The position numbers and the translations under genes are program-made. Shown here piece after piece: positions 55,611-63,979 of a stretch of 64,000 nucleotides of DNA. Every line of letters begins with the position of its first letter. The first letter of the stretch is position 1. The DNA is from Bacillus sp. BA3. Its GTDB lineage: Bacteria > Bacillota > Bacilli > Bacillales > DSM-1321. The stretch is taken from assembly GCA_002835675.1 (NCBI GenBank), contig PIZR01000002.1, positions 124,001 to 188,000 on the forward strand, in the 5' to 3' direction. Under the pieces are notes generated by a model. The model did not search any database and was not told the origin of the DNA. It saw only the letters and a list, made by a program, of their open reading frames with translations.

Positions 55611-56411
55611 CTATTCAATAATATTTTCCAGGCCGTATACCAGAACATCCAATTTCATGACAGTATCGACAGCAAGTTTGACTCCTGACATGAAGGAAGC
55701 TCGATTAAAGGAATCATGCCGAACCGTCAATAACTCTCCATCACTTCCGAAAAGCACCTGTTGATGGGCAACCAATCCAGGTAGCCGGACACTGTGGATA
55801 TGCATGCCATCTACATTTGCGCCTCTTGCCCCCTGGATGGTTTCTTTTTCATTAGGGTGCCCCTGTTGTTTCGTTTCACGTACTGCTGCAATCATGTCTG
55901 CCGTTTTTGAAGCAGTTCCAGAAGGTGCATCCAGTTTTTGATCATGGTGCATTTCTATGATTTCCACATCCGGGAAGTATTTTGCGGCCATTTGGGAAAA
56001 CTTCATCATCAAAATGGCTCCAATTGCAAAGTTTGGCGCGATGATGCAACCAATGCCCTTTTCTTTTGTTAATGAATCCAGCTTCGTTAAATCTTCCTTA
56101 GTAAAACCAGTCGTTCCCACTACAGGGCGGATGCCATGATTAAGTGCCGTTTCGGTATGAAGCATCCCCACTTCCGGTGTGGTCAAATCAATCAATACAT
56201 CCGCCTTTACGGAAGAAAAGCATTCATTTATATCAGAAAAAACAGGTGCTTCAATACCGTGAAAACCTTCTATTGCGGAGAGGCTTTCCCCGTTATGCTT
56301 GCGATCTATGACAGCTGCCAATTCAAACCCTTCTGTCCTATGTACAAGCTTCACCGCTTCATTACCCATTCTGCCACGTGGACCAGCTACAATCACTTTA
56401 ACTTTACTCAT
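55611..56411 (-). CDS. dapB: 4-hydroxy-tetrahydrodipicolinate reductase
   Basis: A 266-residue NAD(P)H-dependent enzyme of lysine, diaminopimelate and dipicolinate synthesis. [14 protein letters not shown] is the dinucleotide loop, [15 protein letters not shown] holds the catalytic His and Lys. ATG 56411 follows GGAGGAAGG; the frame extends 18 codons further into ypjD. Overlaps the end of ypjD by 8 nt. Confidence 0.96.
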   Translation of the reverse strand: MSKVKVIVAGPRGRMGNEAVKLVHRTEGFELAAVIDRKHNGESLSAIEGFHGIEAPVFSDINECFSSVKADVLIDLTTPEVGMLHTETALNHGIRPVVGTTGFTKEDLTKLDSLTKEKGIGCIIAPNFAIGAILMMKFSQMAAKYFPDVEIIEMHHDQKLDAPSGTASKTADMIAAVRETKQQGHPNEKETIQGARGANVDGMHIHSVRLPGLVAHQQVLFGSDGELLTVRHDSFNRASFMSGVKLAVDTVMKLDVLVYGLENIIE

Positions 56412-56763
56412 CTTTACCTTCCTCCTCCATTTTTCCTTCTTTTCTTGTCCATCTATCTTTATCACGGGTTGTGAACTTTTTCATGACCAAATCATGCGAA
56501 TTTTGAAGGTCGATCCCTAAAGAATTGGCAAAACAAATCAACACAAAAAGCATGTCCCCCAATTCCGCTTCAATCGTATTCTCTTCTTCTGTTGCCTTCT
56601 TTGGTTTTTCACCATGGTAATGATTGACTTCCCTAGCCAACTCCCCAAGTTCTTCAGACATACGGGCCAGCATGGCCAGAGGGCTGAAATATCCTTCTTT
56701 AAATTGTCCTATGTATTGGTCGACTTCCGCTTGCATTTGTTGAATCGTCTTATGGTTTTCCAT
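56404..56763 (-). CDS. ypjD: MazG-like nucleotide pyrophosphohydrolase YpjD
   Basis: A 119-residue all-alpha NTP pyrophosphohydrolase-type protein. The metal-binding pattern is [10 protein letters not shown] with [13 protein letters not shown] about 20 residues on. Such enzymes hydrolyse NTPs, often damaged ones; the true substrate is unknown. The start at 56763 ([14 protein letters not shown]) is preferred but its ribosome site (GGGTGA) is modest. First gene of ypjD-dapB-mgsA-bshB1-bshA-cca-birA. Confidence 0.9.
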   Translation of the reverse strand: MENHKTIQQMQAEVDQYIGQFKEGYFSPLAMLARMSEELGELAREVNHYHGEKPKKATEEENTIEAELGDMLFVLICFANSLGIDLQNSHDLVMKKFTTRDKDRWTRKEGKMEEEGKDE

Positions 56764-56930
56764 ATAGTCACCCATTCTTGAATTTCGTTTTCAAACATCA
56801 TACCTTCTCCATGTTAGCTAAAAGTGAAACAGATGACAACAGATACGTTCACGAATCAAAATTGCCCATAGTTGGTTAATTAGTTATAATAAGTAAATTA
56901 ATGAAATGTAAACCTTTGGAGGTATAGGAC

Positions 56931-57803
56931 ATGCTTTTGGGCTTAAAATTGAAAAATATCATCTTCATCCTTTTTGGGGCTGGAATCTTCGCCTTTGGCC
57001 TTGTGCATTTTAACATGCAGAACAACTTGGCCGAAGGCGGATTCACCGGTCTCACATTGATTATATATCAACTTATCGGGATAAATCCTTCTTATTCTAA
57101 TTTGATTTTGAATATTCCCTTATTTTTAATAGGGTGGAAATATTTAGGGCGCACTTCTTTCTTTTATACGATTATCGGAACGGTTGGCCTCTCCGTTTGG
57201 CTATGGGTTTTCGAGAGATACGAAATCGAAATCGACCTCGGAAACGATTTGATGCTGGTCGCATTGTTCGCCGGGGTCTCTGTTGGTGTCGGGCTGGGCA
57301 TCATCTTTCGTTACGGCGGGACAACAGGCGGAGTGGATATCATTGCCCGTTTTGCCCACCGTTACTTAGGAATGGGCATGGGACGTACGATGTTCATCTT
57401 TGATGCAGTCGTCATTAGCCTGTCCATCCTTACCTACCTGGATTACCGTGAAGCGATGTATACCCTCGTTGCCGTATTTATAGGTGCCAGAGTAATCGAC
57501 TTTATGCAAGAAGGAGCCTATGCTGCTAGAGGTGCAATGATCATTAGTGATAAAAACATGGAAATTGCAGAAAAAATCATGAATGATATGGAGCGGGGCG
57601 TAACTGTATTAAGGGGATATGGATCCTTTACACGCAATGACCGGGAAGTACTCTATTGTGTTGTCGGGAAAAATGAGTTAGTCCGCTTAAAAAATGCCAT
57701 AACATCGGTGGACCCTCATGCATTTGTATCAGTAAGTGAAGTTCATGATGTATTGGGTGAGGGCTTTACCCTTGATGAGAACAAGAACCCCATTGAAAGG
57801 TAA
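56931..57803 (+). CDS. ypjC: YitT family membrane protein (YpjC-like)
   Basis: A 290-residue protein with about five membrane segments in the first 190 residues (FILFGAGIFAFGLVHFNMQN, GVSVGVGLGIIFRYGGTTGG) and a C-terminal soluble DUF2179 domain (KNMEIAEKIMNDMERGVTVL, GYGSFTRNDREVLYCVVGK). GGAGG lies 8 nt before the ATG. Function unknown. Divergent from ypjD. The insertion unit with dinB begins 72 bp after its stop. Confidence 0.88.
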   Translation: MLLGLKLKNIIFILFGAGIFAFGLVHFNMQNNLAEGGFTGLTLIIYQLIGINPSYSNLILNIPLFLIGWKYLGRTSFFYTIIGTVGLSVWLWVFERYEIEIDLGNDLMLVALFAGVSVGVGLGIIFRYGGTTGGVDIIARFAHRYLGMGMGRTMFIFDAVVISLSILTYLDYREAMYTLVAVFIGARVIDFMQEGAYAARGAMIISDKNMEIAEKIMNDMERGVTVLRGYGSFTRNDREVLYCVVGKNELVRLKNAITSVDPHAFVSVSEVHDVLGEGFTLDENKNPIER

Positions 57804-57867
57804 TCCATTGATTAATGTTGCCCTGTCTAACTGCATTTTATTAACAATGTGCAGCAAAAACTCTTTA

Positions 57868-57875
57868 AAATGAAA
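57868..57875. repeat. Target site duplication, left copy (AAATGAAA)
   Basis: AAATGAAA immediately before the left terminal repeat, repeated exactly after the right end at 58868-58875. Confidence 0.85.
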
Positions 57876-57908
57876 GGCTTTGTTAAGTAGTATTGTTGTT
57901 GTTTTTCA

Positions 57909-57955
57909 GGAATAAGAATGGGAACGTCCGATTTGGACGTTCCCATTCTTATTCC
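57909..57955. repeat. Long perfect hairpin, 21-bp arms
   Basis: Arms 57909-57929 and 57935-57955 are exact complements (GGAATAAGAATGGG ... then ACGTCC) around loop GATTT. A second inverted repeat, TTATTCCATTA (57949-57959) / TAATGGAATAA (57971-57981), shares the right arm, so only one of the two can form at a time. Confidence 0.85.
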
Positions 57956-58002
57956 ATTAAAGCCCCCTATAATGGAATAACCGTAAAGCTAATGAAGCTT
58001 TT

Positions 58003-58497
58003 TTAAAAGCTGCGTTTCCTTGGCCAAGCTCCTTGCATTTTACTAAGGAATACAATTTGCCCAATATGATATGCGTCGTGCATTGCTAAACTCTTCAGTT
58101 CAAGCACTAATGAATTATCTTCTCCTGGGATCTGTCTATACAAATCTTCATGTTCTGATTTTGCTAGTATTTTTCCAAGTTCACGATGAACATGAAAGTA
58201 TTCTTGTTTTGTTTCCTTCCAATTTTCTAACGTCATAGGTGGTAATCGAAATGTAGATTCATTATTTTCTGCCTGTGGTTCATTCGCTGTTTCACCAAGA
58301 AATCGCATCAGAAATCTCTTTTCATAGAAAAGTAAATGACAAACTAATTCCCAAATGGAATTCATTTCCACATCAGCTGGTTTCCAAATTGCCTGTTCAA
58401 AAGTAATATCCTCTAGCACTTTTTCAAGTGGTGGAAACCAGTCTTCTTCATCTAAGCAGCTTGCCCATTGTTGTAGCAAAAGTGTCTTTACATCCAT
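58003..58497 (-). CDS. DinB-family protein inside the transposon-like unit
   Basis: A 164-residue four-helix-bundle protein of the DinB/YfiT-like superfamily. The metal-site His residues are likely the one in WELVCHLLFYEKRF (about residue 53) and the two in MHDAYHIGQIV (about 138 and 142), the typical H...H-x3-H pattern. These proteins include thiol-dependent (for example bacillithiol) S-transferases and metal-dependent hydrolases; this one's substrate is unknown. GGAGGG lies 8 nt before the ATG. It is the passenger gene of the unit at 57,876-58,867. Confidence 0.85.
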   Translation of the reverse strand: MDVKTLLLQQWASCLDEEDWFPPLEKVLEDITFEQAIWKPADVEMNSIWELVCHLLFYEKRFLMRFLGETANEPQAENNESTFRLPPMTLENWKETKQEYFHVHRELGKILAKSEHEDLYRQIPGEDNSLVLELKSLAMHDAYHIGQIVFLSKMQGAWPRKRSF

Positions 58498-58619
58498 TTT
58501 CTATTCCCTCCAATTTAACCCCTTTAATAGATAATCCCTTTGGTCAAAATTCATTTGCGGCGTGTTGTAGATAGCTCACGGTGTCATGCCAATTCCTTGT
58601 TCAATTAAACTGGCCCTTT

Positions 58620-58642
58620 AACGGAACAATGAACGTTCCGTT
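58620..58642. repeat. Short hairpin upstream of the dinB-family gene
   Basis: AACGGAAC / GTTCCGTT, 8-bp perfect arms with a 7-nt loop, within the transposon-like unit. It follows ATTAAACTGGCCCTTT. No other function is visible. Confidence 0.6.
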
Positions 58643-58867
58643 ATTTGGAAAATTCTGATAATATTAGTTTATCATAAGTTGTGTTAAGTGAGAAAGAACA
58701 ACTGTCTAAAACCATTTTGGTTTTCGTAAAGTTATCTTTTATATGTTTGATGGTGTCTAAGAATTGGAACCAGCTCAAAAAATGGTCTAGATATTAAGTC
58801 GCTACATCATCATTACTTAACGACCATTCGATCAAATCAAATAACAACATTATTCTTTAACAAAGCC

Positions 58868-58875
58868 AAATGAAA
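58868..58875. repeat. Target site duplication, right copy (AAATGAAA)
   Basis: Exact repeat of 57868-57875, directly after the right terminal repeat. Confidence 0.85.
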
Positions 58876-58904
58876 AGGACCCCATCCCAAGATGGAGTCC
58901 TTTT
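58873..58904 (-). terminator. Terminator of the YugP-like peptidase gene
   Basis: AAAAGGACCCCATC / GATGGAGTCCTTTT (one mismatch) with loop CCAA, just past the stop codon at 58911. The right end of the transposon-like unit abuts this terminator. Confidence 0.8.
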
Positions 58905-58910
58905 TTCAAA

Positions 58911-59585
58911 TTAATCTTCTTCCCTCATTCCTGTATACATAAGCAGAAGACGAACTAATTCCAGTACAGCTACAAGAGCGGCAGCAACATAAGTCATCGC
59001 AGCAGCACTTAATACTTTTTTCGTTTCCCGTTCTTCATCATTCCGGATGACCCCAGCGGAAACGAGTTGATCCATAGCCCTAGAAGAAGCATTGAATTCA
59101 ACCGGCAGTGTTATCACTTGGAACAATACAGCAGCTGACATAAATACGATACCCGCCAAAAGCAAATTAGGAAGTGAAGCTAGCATCCCGATTAAAATCA
59201 AAATCCAAGATATGTTAGAGCCAAAATTAGCTACCGGTACTAATGCATGGCGGAAACGCAAGAATGCATATGCTTCTTTATCTTGAATCGCATGTCCCAC
59301 TTCATGGGCTGCAACAGCTACGCCGGCAACTGAATGGCCGTGATAGTTATCAGTTGATAAACGCACCGTTTTGTCCCTTGGGTCATAATGGTCCGAAAGC
59401 ATTCCAGGTGTCTCTTCGACCCTGACATTGAACAATCCATTTTGATCCAAAATGGCACGAGCCGTCTCAGCACCATTCATTCCGGAAGAGGCCGATACCT
59501 TTGAATATTTTTTATACGTGCTTTTCACTTTCATTTGTGCATAAATCGGGATTAAAATAATAATCGCCAAATAAATGAAATACAT
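58911..59585 (-). CDS. Membrane zinc metallopeptidase (YugP-like)
   Basis: A 224-residue membrane protein of the neutral zinc metallopeptidase 2 family. One N-terminal and two to three C-terminal membrane helices flank a domain with HEVGH in VAVAAHEVGHAIQDKEAYA (about residues 93-97). D-x-Y-D-P-R-x-K-T-V-R-L-S is conserved upstream. Substrate unknown. B. subtilis yugP is elsewhere in its chromosome, so the position before ypjB is a local difference. Confidence 0.87.
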   Translation of the reverse strand: MYFIYLAIIILIPIYAQMKVKSTYKKYSKVSASSGMNGAETARAILDQNGLFNVRVEETPGMLSDHYDPRDKTVRLSTDNYHGHSVAGVAVAAHEVGHAIQDKEAYAFLRFRHALVPVANFGSNISWILILIGMLASLPNLLLAGIVFMSAAVLFQVITLPVEFNASSRAMDQLVSAGVIRNDEERETKKVLSAAAMTYVAAALVAVLELVRLLLMYTGMREED

Positions 59586-59670
59586 GGAATCCTCCTATAA
59601 ATCTTATTACCCTTAATTCTATGGATTGAAGGCAACCCTGTCAAATATAGTGTTCTCTACCCGTGTCTTT

Positions 59671-60456
59671 TTAATCATTATGCTCTTTCCTTGGTTTTTC
59701 CCTATCACCTTTATATTTTCTCCAGCCTACATAAGAAAGCGTCATGATAATAATTGAGCCTGTCGAAATGATGACCCACCAAAGGGAAGGATCTGCATCA
59801 TCCTCACCCATATCATCAAAAATGGAGGTTAGTTCGTTTTGCAACGCATCCAGTTCCTCTTGATTATCTCCATCACTGATTACCTCCGGTCGGTATTGGT
59901 TGATGTATTGAATCCTCGTGTCCAGTTGCTGCATCGTTTCTTTTGAAAGGTCGACTTTCAAGCTTGGATATATCATTTCATATTGTGATAGGAATAAGTT
60001 CAATTGGCTATTGAATGTAATTGTGTCTTGTTTGATGGCGGCATTCTTTGTCTGCTGGAAAGAATTCATCATTTGATCCTCCATCTCTGTCCAAAGTGGC
60101 TGATGAGTGGACTTGACCGCATCAACAACAAGCCGGAACTTTGTAACAGAATTAACCTTTTCGGAATCTCCCTTGTTCATATCCTTTATTGTCATCAACG
60201 CCTCATTATGAGCTACAGTGATAATTCGAAGTTCGTCCATGTCAAGGATCTGCTCTTTCGCTGTATCTTTTAAAAACCGGTCAGAAAAAAACGTCAGCAT
60301 CTTTTCCGAATCTCCATATCGCTTCAACTTGGTCATTTCCAAGGCTCTATCGGAAATGTCATCTAATTGCTCCAAACTTGAAGAGGATTCTGCATAGACA
60401 GGGAAATGTAAGACGACAAATAAAACAGCAATGGTTAATATGAATTTTTTCAACAT
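59671..60456 (-). CDS. ypjB: Sporulation-associated protein YpjB
   Basis: A 261-residue protein with a signal-like N-terminal segment (FILTIAVLFVVLHFPVYAES), an extracytoplasmic helical domain, and a C-terminal membrane helix (LWWVIISTGSIIIMTLSYVG) followed by a basic tail. Matches the YpjB family, which is linked to sporulation in Bacillus, though its action is unknown. Next to ypjA and the qcr operon as in B. subtilis. Confidence 0.87.
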   Translation of the reverse strand: MLKKFILTIAVLFVVLHFPVYAESSSSLEQLDDISDRALEMTKLKRYGDSEKMLTFFSDRFLKDTAKEQILDMDELRIITVAHNEALMTIKDMNKGDSEKVNSVTKFRLVVDAVKSTHQPLWTEMEDQMMNSFQQTKNAAIKQDTITFNSQLNLFLSQYEMIYPSLKVDLSKETMQQLDTRIQYINQYRPEVISDGDNQEELDALQNELTSIFDDMGEDDADPSLWWVIISTGSIIIMTLSYVGWRKYKGDREKPRKEHND

Positions 60457-60574
60457 GCTACTCGTCCCTCCTCATATCTCTACTAAAACGATATGAAAGA
60501 AAAAACATGAGTAGACCTCGTTCAACATAAAAAAGTTAACCATACTTTTACAAAGCTGTATTTAGTGTTGATTT

Positions 60575-61171
60575 TTAAGAGATGAAGGACAGGGTGAACC
60601 GCTTTTTCCTATATCCAAAGAACCAGCCGACAAAAATGGAAAGTATGCTGAGCCAAAAAGTGAAATAACCTATCGAGTCCATATACACCAATAAATCACG
60701 GTATATTGGCATCATTTCAAAAACATAGTCGATTATGTCATTATGTATGGTCCAAATCCCTGCAACTATCAAATGCCAGGGTTTTATTCGATAAAACGGT
60801 GCATATAATACCCCTTGAATCGCCATCCCCAAATGAGAAGCCATTAACATATAACCTTCCCAAGGCAATGAACCTGTTGTCACGAGGGTCATCAAATTCA
60901 TTGCAACTGCCCATATGCCATATTTGAATAGTGTCATTATCGCCAACGCTTCAATTAGTCCAAAATTCCTTCTTAACAGGAACCCCAATAAAACAAAAAC
61001 AAAAAACAGGCTAGCTGTCGGACTGTCCGGTACAAATGCCAAAAAAATCGCAGGAGTGTTTTCCAATTGACTGCCATACCAATAATATCCATAGGCAGTT
61101 CCGAATATATTTATTATTAATAACAAAACGAGCATTTGCCGATTTGCAAGCCAACTGTAGATAACATTCAT
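60575..61171 (-). CDS. ypjA: YpjA family membrane protein (DUF1405)
   Basis: A 198-residue protein with about six membrane segments (MLVLLLIINIFGTAYGYYWY, then SLFFVFVLLGFLLRRNFGLI). ATG 61171 (MNVIYSWLANRQ) follows GAGGG by 7 nt; an in-frame ATG 21 codons upstream lacks a ribosome site. Function unknown; it always lies near the qcr genes in Bacillus. Confidence 0.87.
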   Translation of the reverse strand: MNVIYSWLANRQMLVLLLIINIFGTAYGYYWYGSQLENTPAIFLAFVPDSPTASLFFVFVLLGFLLRRNFGLIEALAIMTLFKYGIWAVAMNLMTLVTTGSLPWEGYMLMASHLGMAIQGVLYAPFYRIKPWHLIVAGIWTIHNDIIDYVFEMMPIYRDLLVYMDSIGYFTFWLSILSIFVGWFFGYRKKRFTLSFIS

Positions 61172-61284
61172 TCTTTTACCCTCACTAACATTCTCATGTA
61201 TTCTCATTTTACAGGCCATCAACCAGAAAACCAAGCATTCATTTCAATTTCTTCTCATTTACACTTCAATTTACCAATAAAAAA

Positions 61285-61307
61285 GCCGACAACCGTAGTC
61301 GTCAGCT
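61285..61307 (-). terminator. Terminator of qcrABC
   Basis: On the minus strand GCTGACGAC / GTTGTCGGC (with G-U pairs) followed by TTTTTTATTGG, about 40 bp past the qcrC stop. Confidence 0.65.
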
Positions 61308-61348
61308 TCATTTGCAGCATATGAAAGAAAATGCTGTGGATGGATATA

Positions 61349-62116
61349 TTATTTTGCCGATAAACCAGATACAAATTCAGCTAATGTTGCCAATTCTTCA
61401 TCTGTACCTTTGAACATGCCAGCTGGCATAGCGCCCTGGCCTTTGACTGCGATTTTAGAGATTTCTTCTGGGCTCAAGCCAGTGTCAATTAAGCTTGGCG
61501 CTCCTGCTCCACCAGTTAATTCTGCTCCATGACAGCTAATACAGCCATTAGAATCCATCAATTTATACCCATCGCTCTCTTTATCAATATCTGCACCTTC
61601 CACGATTGCTCCTTGCTTCTTGGAGGCTTCCCAATCGTGATGGGCTGCGGACTCCCATGTTAAATAGAAAACGCCGGCCATTGCCAATAGCATGAAGCCT
61701 ACAGCAAAAGGACGTTTCGCCGGGCTCCGCTCTGGACCACGATCTAGAAAAGGTGCCAAGAGCAATGCCCCGAAAGCCAAACCAGGTATTACCATGGACC
61801 CGATTGCGTTATAAGGACCTGAAGCATAGGTATACTTAAGTAATTGGTAAAGGAATAGGAAATACCAGTCCGGCAGCGGAATATACCCTGTATCTGTAGG
61901 ATCTGCTATCCTTTCCAATGGTGAAGGATGTGCAATTGTCAGGCAAAGATAACCTACAAGAAATACGGCTCCTACCATCCATTCTTTTAAAAGGAAATTA
62001 GGCCAAAATGCTTCAGTTTTCCCAGGATATTCTGAATAATCTTTCGGAATATTCGGTTTACGGTCCGCGGAGATACGCGAGTCACCTACGAATTTCATAC
62101 CTTTCCCACGATGCAT
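61349..62116 (-). CDS. qcrC: Menaquinol:cytochrome c reductase, cytochrome b/c subunit QcrC
   Basis: A 255-residue fusion. The N-terminal part is the subunit-IV-like C-terminal half of cytochrome b (three membrane helices, with PDWYFLFLYQLLKY carrying the P-D/E-W-Y quinol-site motif). The C-terminal part is a cytochrome c domain with SNGCISCHGAEL (C-x2-C-H heme site). Last gene of qcrA-qcrB-qcrC, part of the b6f-like bc complex of Bacillus. Confidence 0.97.
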   Translation of the reverse strand: MHRGKGMKFVGDSRISADRKPNIPKDYSEYPGKTEAFWPNFLLKEWMVGAVFLVGYLCLTIAHPSPLERIADPTDTGYIPLPDWYFLFLYQLLKYTYASGPYNAIGSMVIPGLAFGALLLAPFLDRGPERSPAKRPFAVGFMLLAMAGVFYLTWESAAHHDWEASKKQGAIVEGADIDKESDGYKLMDSNGCISCHGAELTGGAGAPSLIDTGLSPEEISKIAVKGQGAMPAGMFKGTDEELATLAEFVSGLSAK

Positions 62117-62172
62117 TGAACAATTCCCCTCCTTTATGAAAAGGTTTTTTTGGTTTTTGGTTCACCATTCTT

Positions 62173-62847
62173 TTATAGCGGACCTGAAATACCTTGTTTT
62201 CGGATCATCAGGAAATGAGCCGCTAGTAAAGCAAATAATGCTGCTGGCAGGAAGAATACATGAATCGCAAAGAATCGTGTCAATGTCTGTGCACCAACGA
62301 TTGTTGGATCTCCTGCTATCAAAGTCTTGAGTGCCGGTCCCATTAACGGTACCGATTCGACAATTGTCAAAGTAACTTTCGTTGCGAATAGCGCTTTCAT
62401 ATCCCATGGCAATAAATAACCAGTCAAGCCTAGCGCCAGCATAATGAAGAAAATCAATACGCCGACCATCCAGTTCAATTCACGCGGTTTTTTGTAAGCT
62501 CCCTGGAAGAAGACACGAAGAGTATGTAAAAACATCATAACGATAACTAGACTTGCTCCCCAGTGATGCATACCACGGACAATTTGACCGAAGGCAACTT
62601 CATTTTGTAAATAATAAACAGATTCCCAAGCGTTTTTAATGTCCGGGACATAGTACATCGTCAAGAACATGCCTGACAAGATTTGGATGACCGTAATAAA
62701 GAAAGTTAACCCACCAAAACAATATACGAATGCAGAAAAATGATGTGCGGGGTTAACATGTTCAGGAACCTCATGGTCAGCAATATCCCGCCATAACGGC
62801 GTAATATCTAAACGCTCGTCCACCCAGTCATATAACTTTGTTAGCAA
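62173..62847 (-). CDS. qcrB: Menaquinol:cytochrome c reductase cytochrome b subunit QcrB
   Basis: A 224-residue cytochrome b6-type protein with four membrane helices. Heme ligand His pairs are likely in GMHHWGASLVIVMMFLHTLR and in FAIHVFFLPAALFALLAAHF. The N-terminal KLYDWVDERLDITPL matches Bacillus QcrB. Starts 3 bp after qcrA and is followed by qcrC after 56 bp. Confidence 0.97.
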   Translation of the reverse strand: MLTKLYDWVDERLDITPLWRDIADHEVPEHVNPAHHFSAFVYCFGGLTFFITVIQILSGMFLTMYYVPDIKNAWESVYYLQNEVAFGQIVRGMHHWGASLVIVMMFLHTLRVFFQGAYKKPRELNWMVGVLIFFIMLALGLTGYLLPWDMKALFATKVTLTIVESVPLMGPALKTLIAGDPTIVGAQTLTRFFAIHVFFLPAALFALLAAHFLMIRKQGISGPL

Positions 62848-62850
62848 TGT

Positions 62851-63357
62851 TTACGCCTCCCCGTGCGGTTTTAGTTGACCCAAATAAAGTATTCCATCTT
62901 TTTCTTTCGTGTCAAAGACATCCAATGGTGAAACCGGCGGTGTCCCTTTGACATTCATCCCATCTTTCGTATACCTGCCATAATGGCAAGGACAGAAAAA
63001 TTGATTCGGATTAGTCTTATCCGTATTCCAGCCTACCGTACAGCCTAAATGCTTACAGATTGGAGATAAAGCAACGATCTTACCGTCATCCGTTTTGTAA
63101 ACCCAAGCTGTATTTGTTTCTTCAGACTCATACCACCCATCGACCTGTTTAAAACTAAAGTCGACACGGGTTGGTTCGGTAGTCAGTTCACCTACCTTCT
63201 GTTTAGTTGCAACGTAATCCCCGCCTTTATCTGCTGATAATACAGGATCAATTGCAAACCTAACCATAGGCATCAACATACCGGCCGCCATAAATCCACC
63301 AACGCCAGTAAGTGTGTAATTAAGGAATTGACGTCGTGAAACATTATGCTTGCTCAT
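62851..63357 (-). CDS. qcrA: Menaquinol:cytochrome c reductase Rieske iron-sulfur subunit QcrA
   Basis: A 168-residue Rieske protein. The N-terminal SRRQFLNYTLTGVGGFMAAG is a twin-arginine-type signal anchor. The 2Fe-2S ligands are in CKHLGCTVGW and FFCPCHYGRY (C-x-H ... C-x2-H, with disulfide cysteines). First gene of qcrABC, with a GGGGGGG-containing ribosome site and a good SigA promoter upstream. Confidence 0.97.
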   Translation of the reverse strand: MSKHNVSRRQFLNYTLTGVGGFMAAGMLMPMVRFAIDPVLSADKGGDYVATKQKVGELTTEPTRVDFSFKQVDGWYESEETNTAWVYKTDDGKIVALSPICKHLGCTVGWNTDKTNPNQFFCPCHYGRYTKDGMNVKGTPPVSPLDVFDTKEKDGILYLGQLKPHGEA

Positions 63358-63436
63358 GCGTTTTCCCCCCCTCTATTACTATACTGAGAGCCCAAAGGAC
63401 CAATAAATAGCGACACTATAAAACTAGGACATTTCC

Positions 63437-63465
63437 ATGATATCTCAATAATTTACCAAGGTCAA
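63437..63465 (-). promoter_or_regulatory. SigA-type promoter of qcrABC
   Basis: On the minus strand TTGACC (63460-63465), 17-nt spacer, TATCAT (63437-63442), about 80 bp before the qcrA ATG. Confidence 0.65.
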
Positions 63466-63517
63466 TATTTGTAAAACCCAAAAGGTGGCAACTATGTGTC
63501 AAATAATGCGAAAAATC

Positions 63518-63979
63518 CTACTTTTTTTCATTTTTCCAATTATAAGAGAAAATATCAAGGATTTGGAGAACTTGCTGGTTAATCATTTCCCTTGCTTGTT
63601 CAATTTCAAGCCCTTCCAAGGGGATGGCAGGAATCCATACTAAATTATTTTCTAATTCCCGCTCTTCCTTTTTCCACTCGAAATCCGATGTAAGAAAAAA
63701 AACATGCTCGAAATTATTTTCTTTCACTTCATTGGCCCAACGCTTTAACCGCTCAACCTTATCCAATTCACCACTTAAGTAGTGAAATGTTGGCAATAGA
63801 AGAATCCTTCCTTTCATCTGCTTTTCAATTTCCAAGCTTAAAATGGTAAGAAATTCATTCATTGAGCCCGTTTGCTTCATTTGCCCTCGAAAAGATAGGG
63901 GAACCAAAGGAATTAAAACGGTATCCACATACTCTTTTGACTGCATATACATGTCAAGATCTTTTGCTGTCCACTTCAT
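63518..63979 (-). CDS. ypiF: YpiF family protein (DUF2487)
   Basis: A 153-residue cytosolic protein of unknown function, conserved just upstream of qcrA in Bacillus. MKWTAKDLDMYMQSKEYVDT, L-P-T-F-H-Y-L and FLTSDFEWKKEE are family features. The upstream sequence is consistent with an ATGA overlap with a preceding gene (ypiB in B. subtilis) that would end as E-E-K-T-stop, but only 8 codons are in the window, too few to call. Confidence 0.88.
   Translation of the reverse strand: MKWTAKDLDMYMQSKEYVDTVLIPLVPLSFRGQMKQTGSMNEFLTILSLEIEKQMKGRILLLPTFHYLSGELDKVERLKRWANEVKENNFEHVFFLTSDFEWKKEERELENNLVWIPAIPLEGLEIEQAREMINQQVLQILDIFSYNWKNEKK

Larger units (their letters stand above)
57876..58867. mobile_element. 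992-bp non-autonomous transposon-like unit carrying a dinB gene
   Basis: Both ends carry inverted copies of GGCTTTGTTAA (11 perfect bases), continuing to about 24 of 29 matches through a GTTGTT-containing run. The unit is flanked by a perfect 8-bp duplication, AAATGAAA. Inside are two overlapping hairpins, a DinB-family gene on the minus strand, and about 370 bp of AT-rich DNA with no transposase. It sits between ypjC and the YugP-like gene in an otherwise conserved region. An 8-bp duplication with GG-starting ends is seen in IS6- and ISL3-type elements; the parent family is not certain. Confidence 0.75.
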
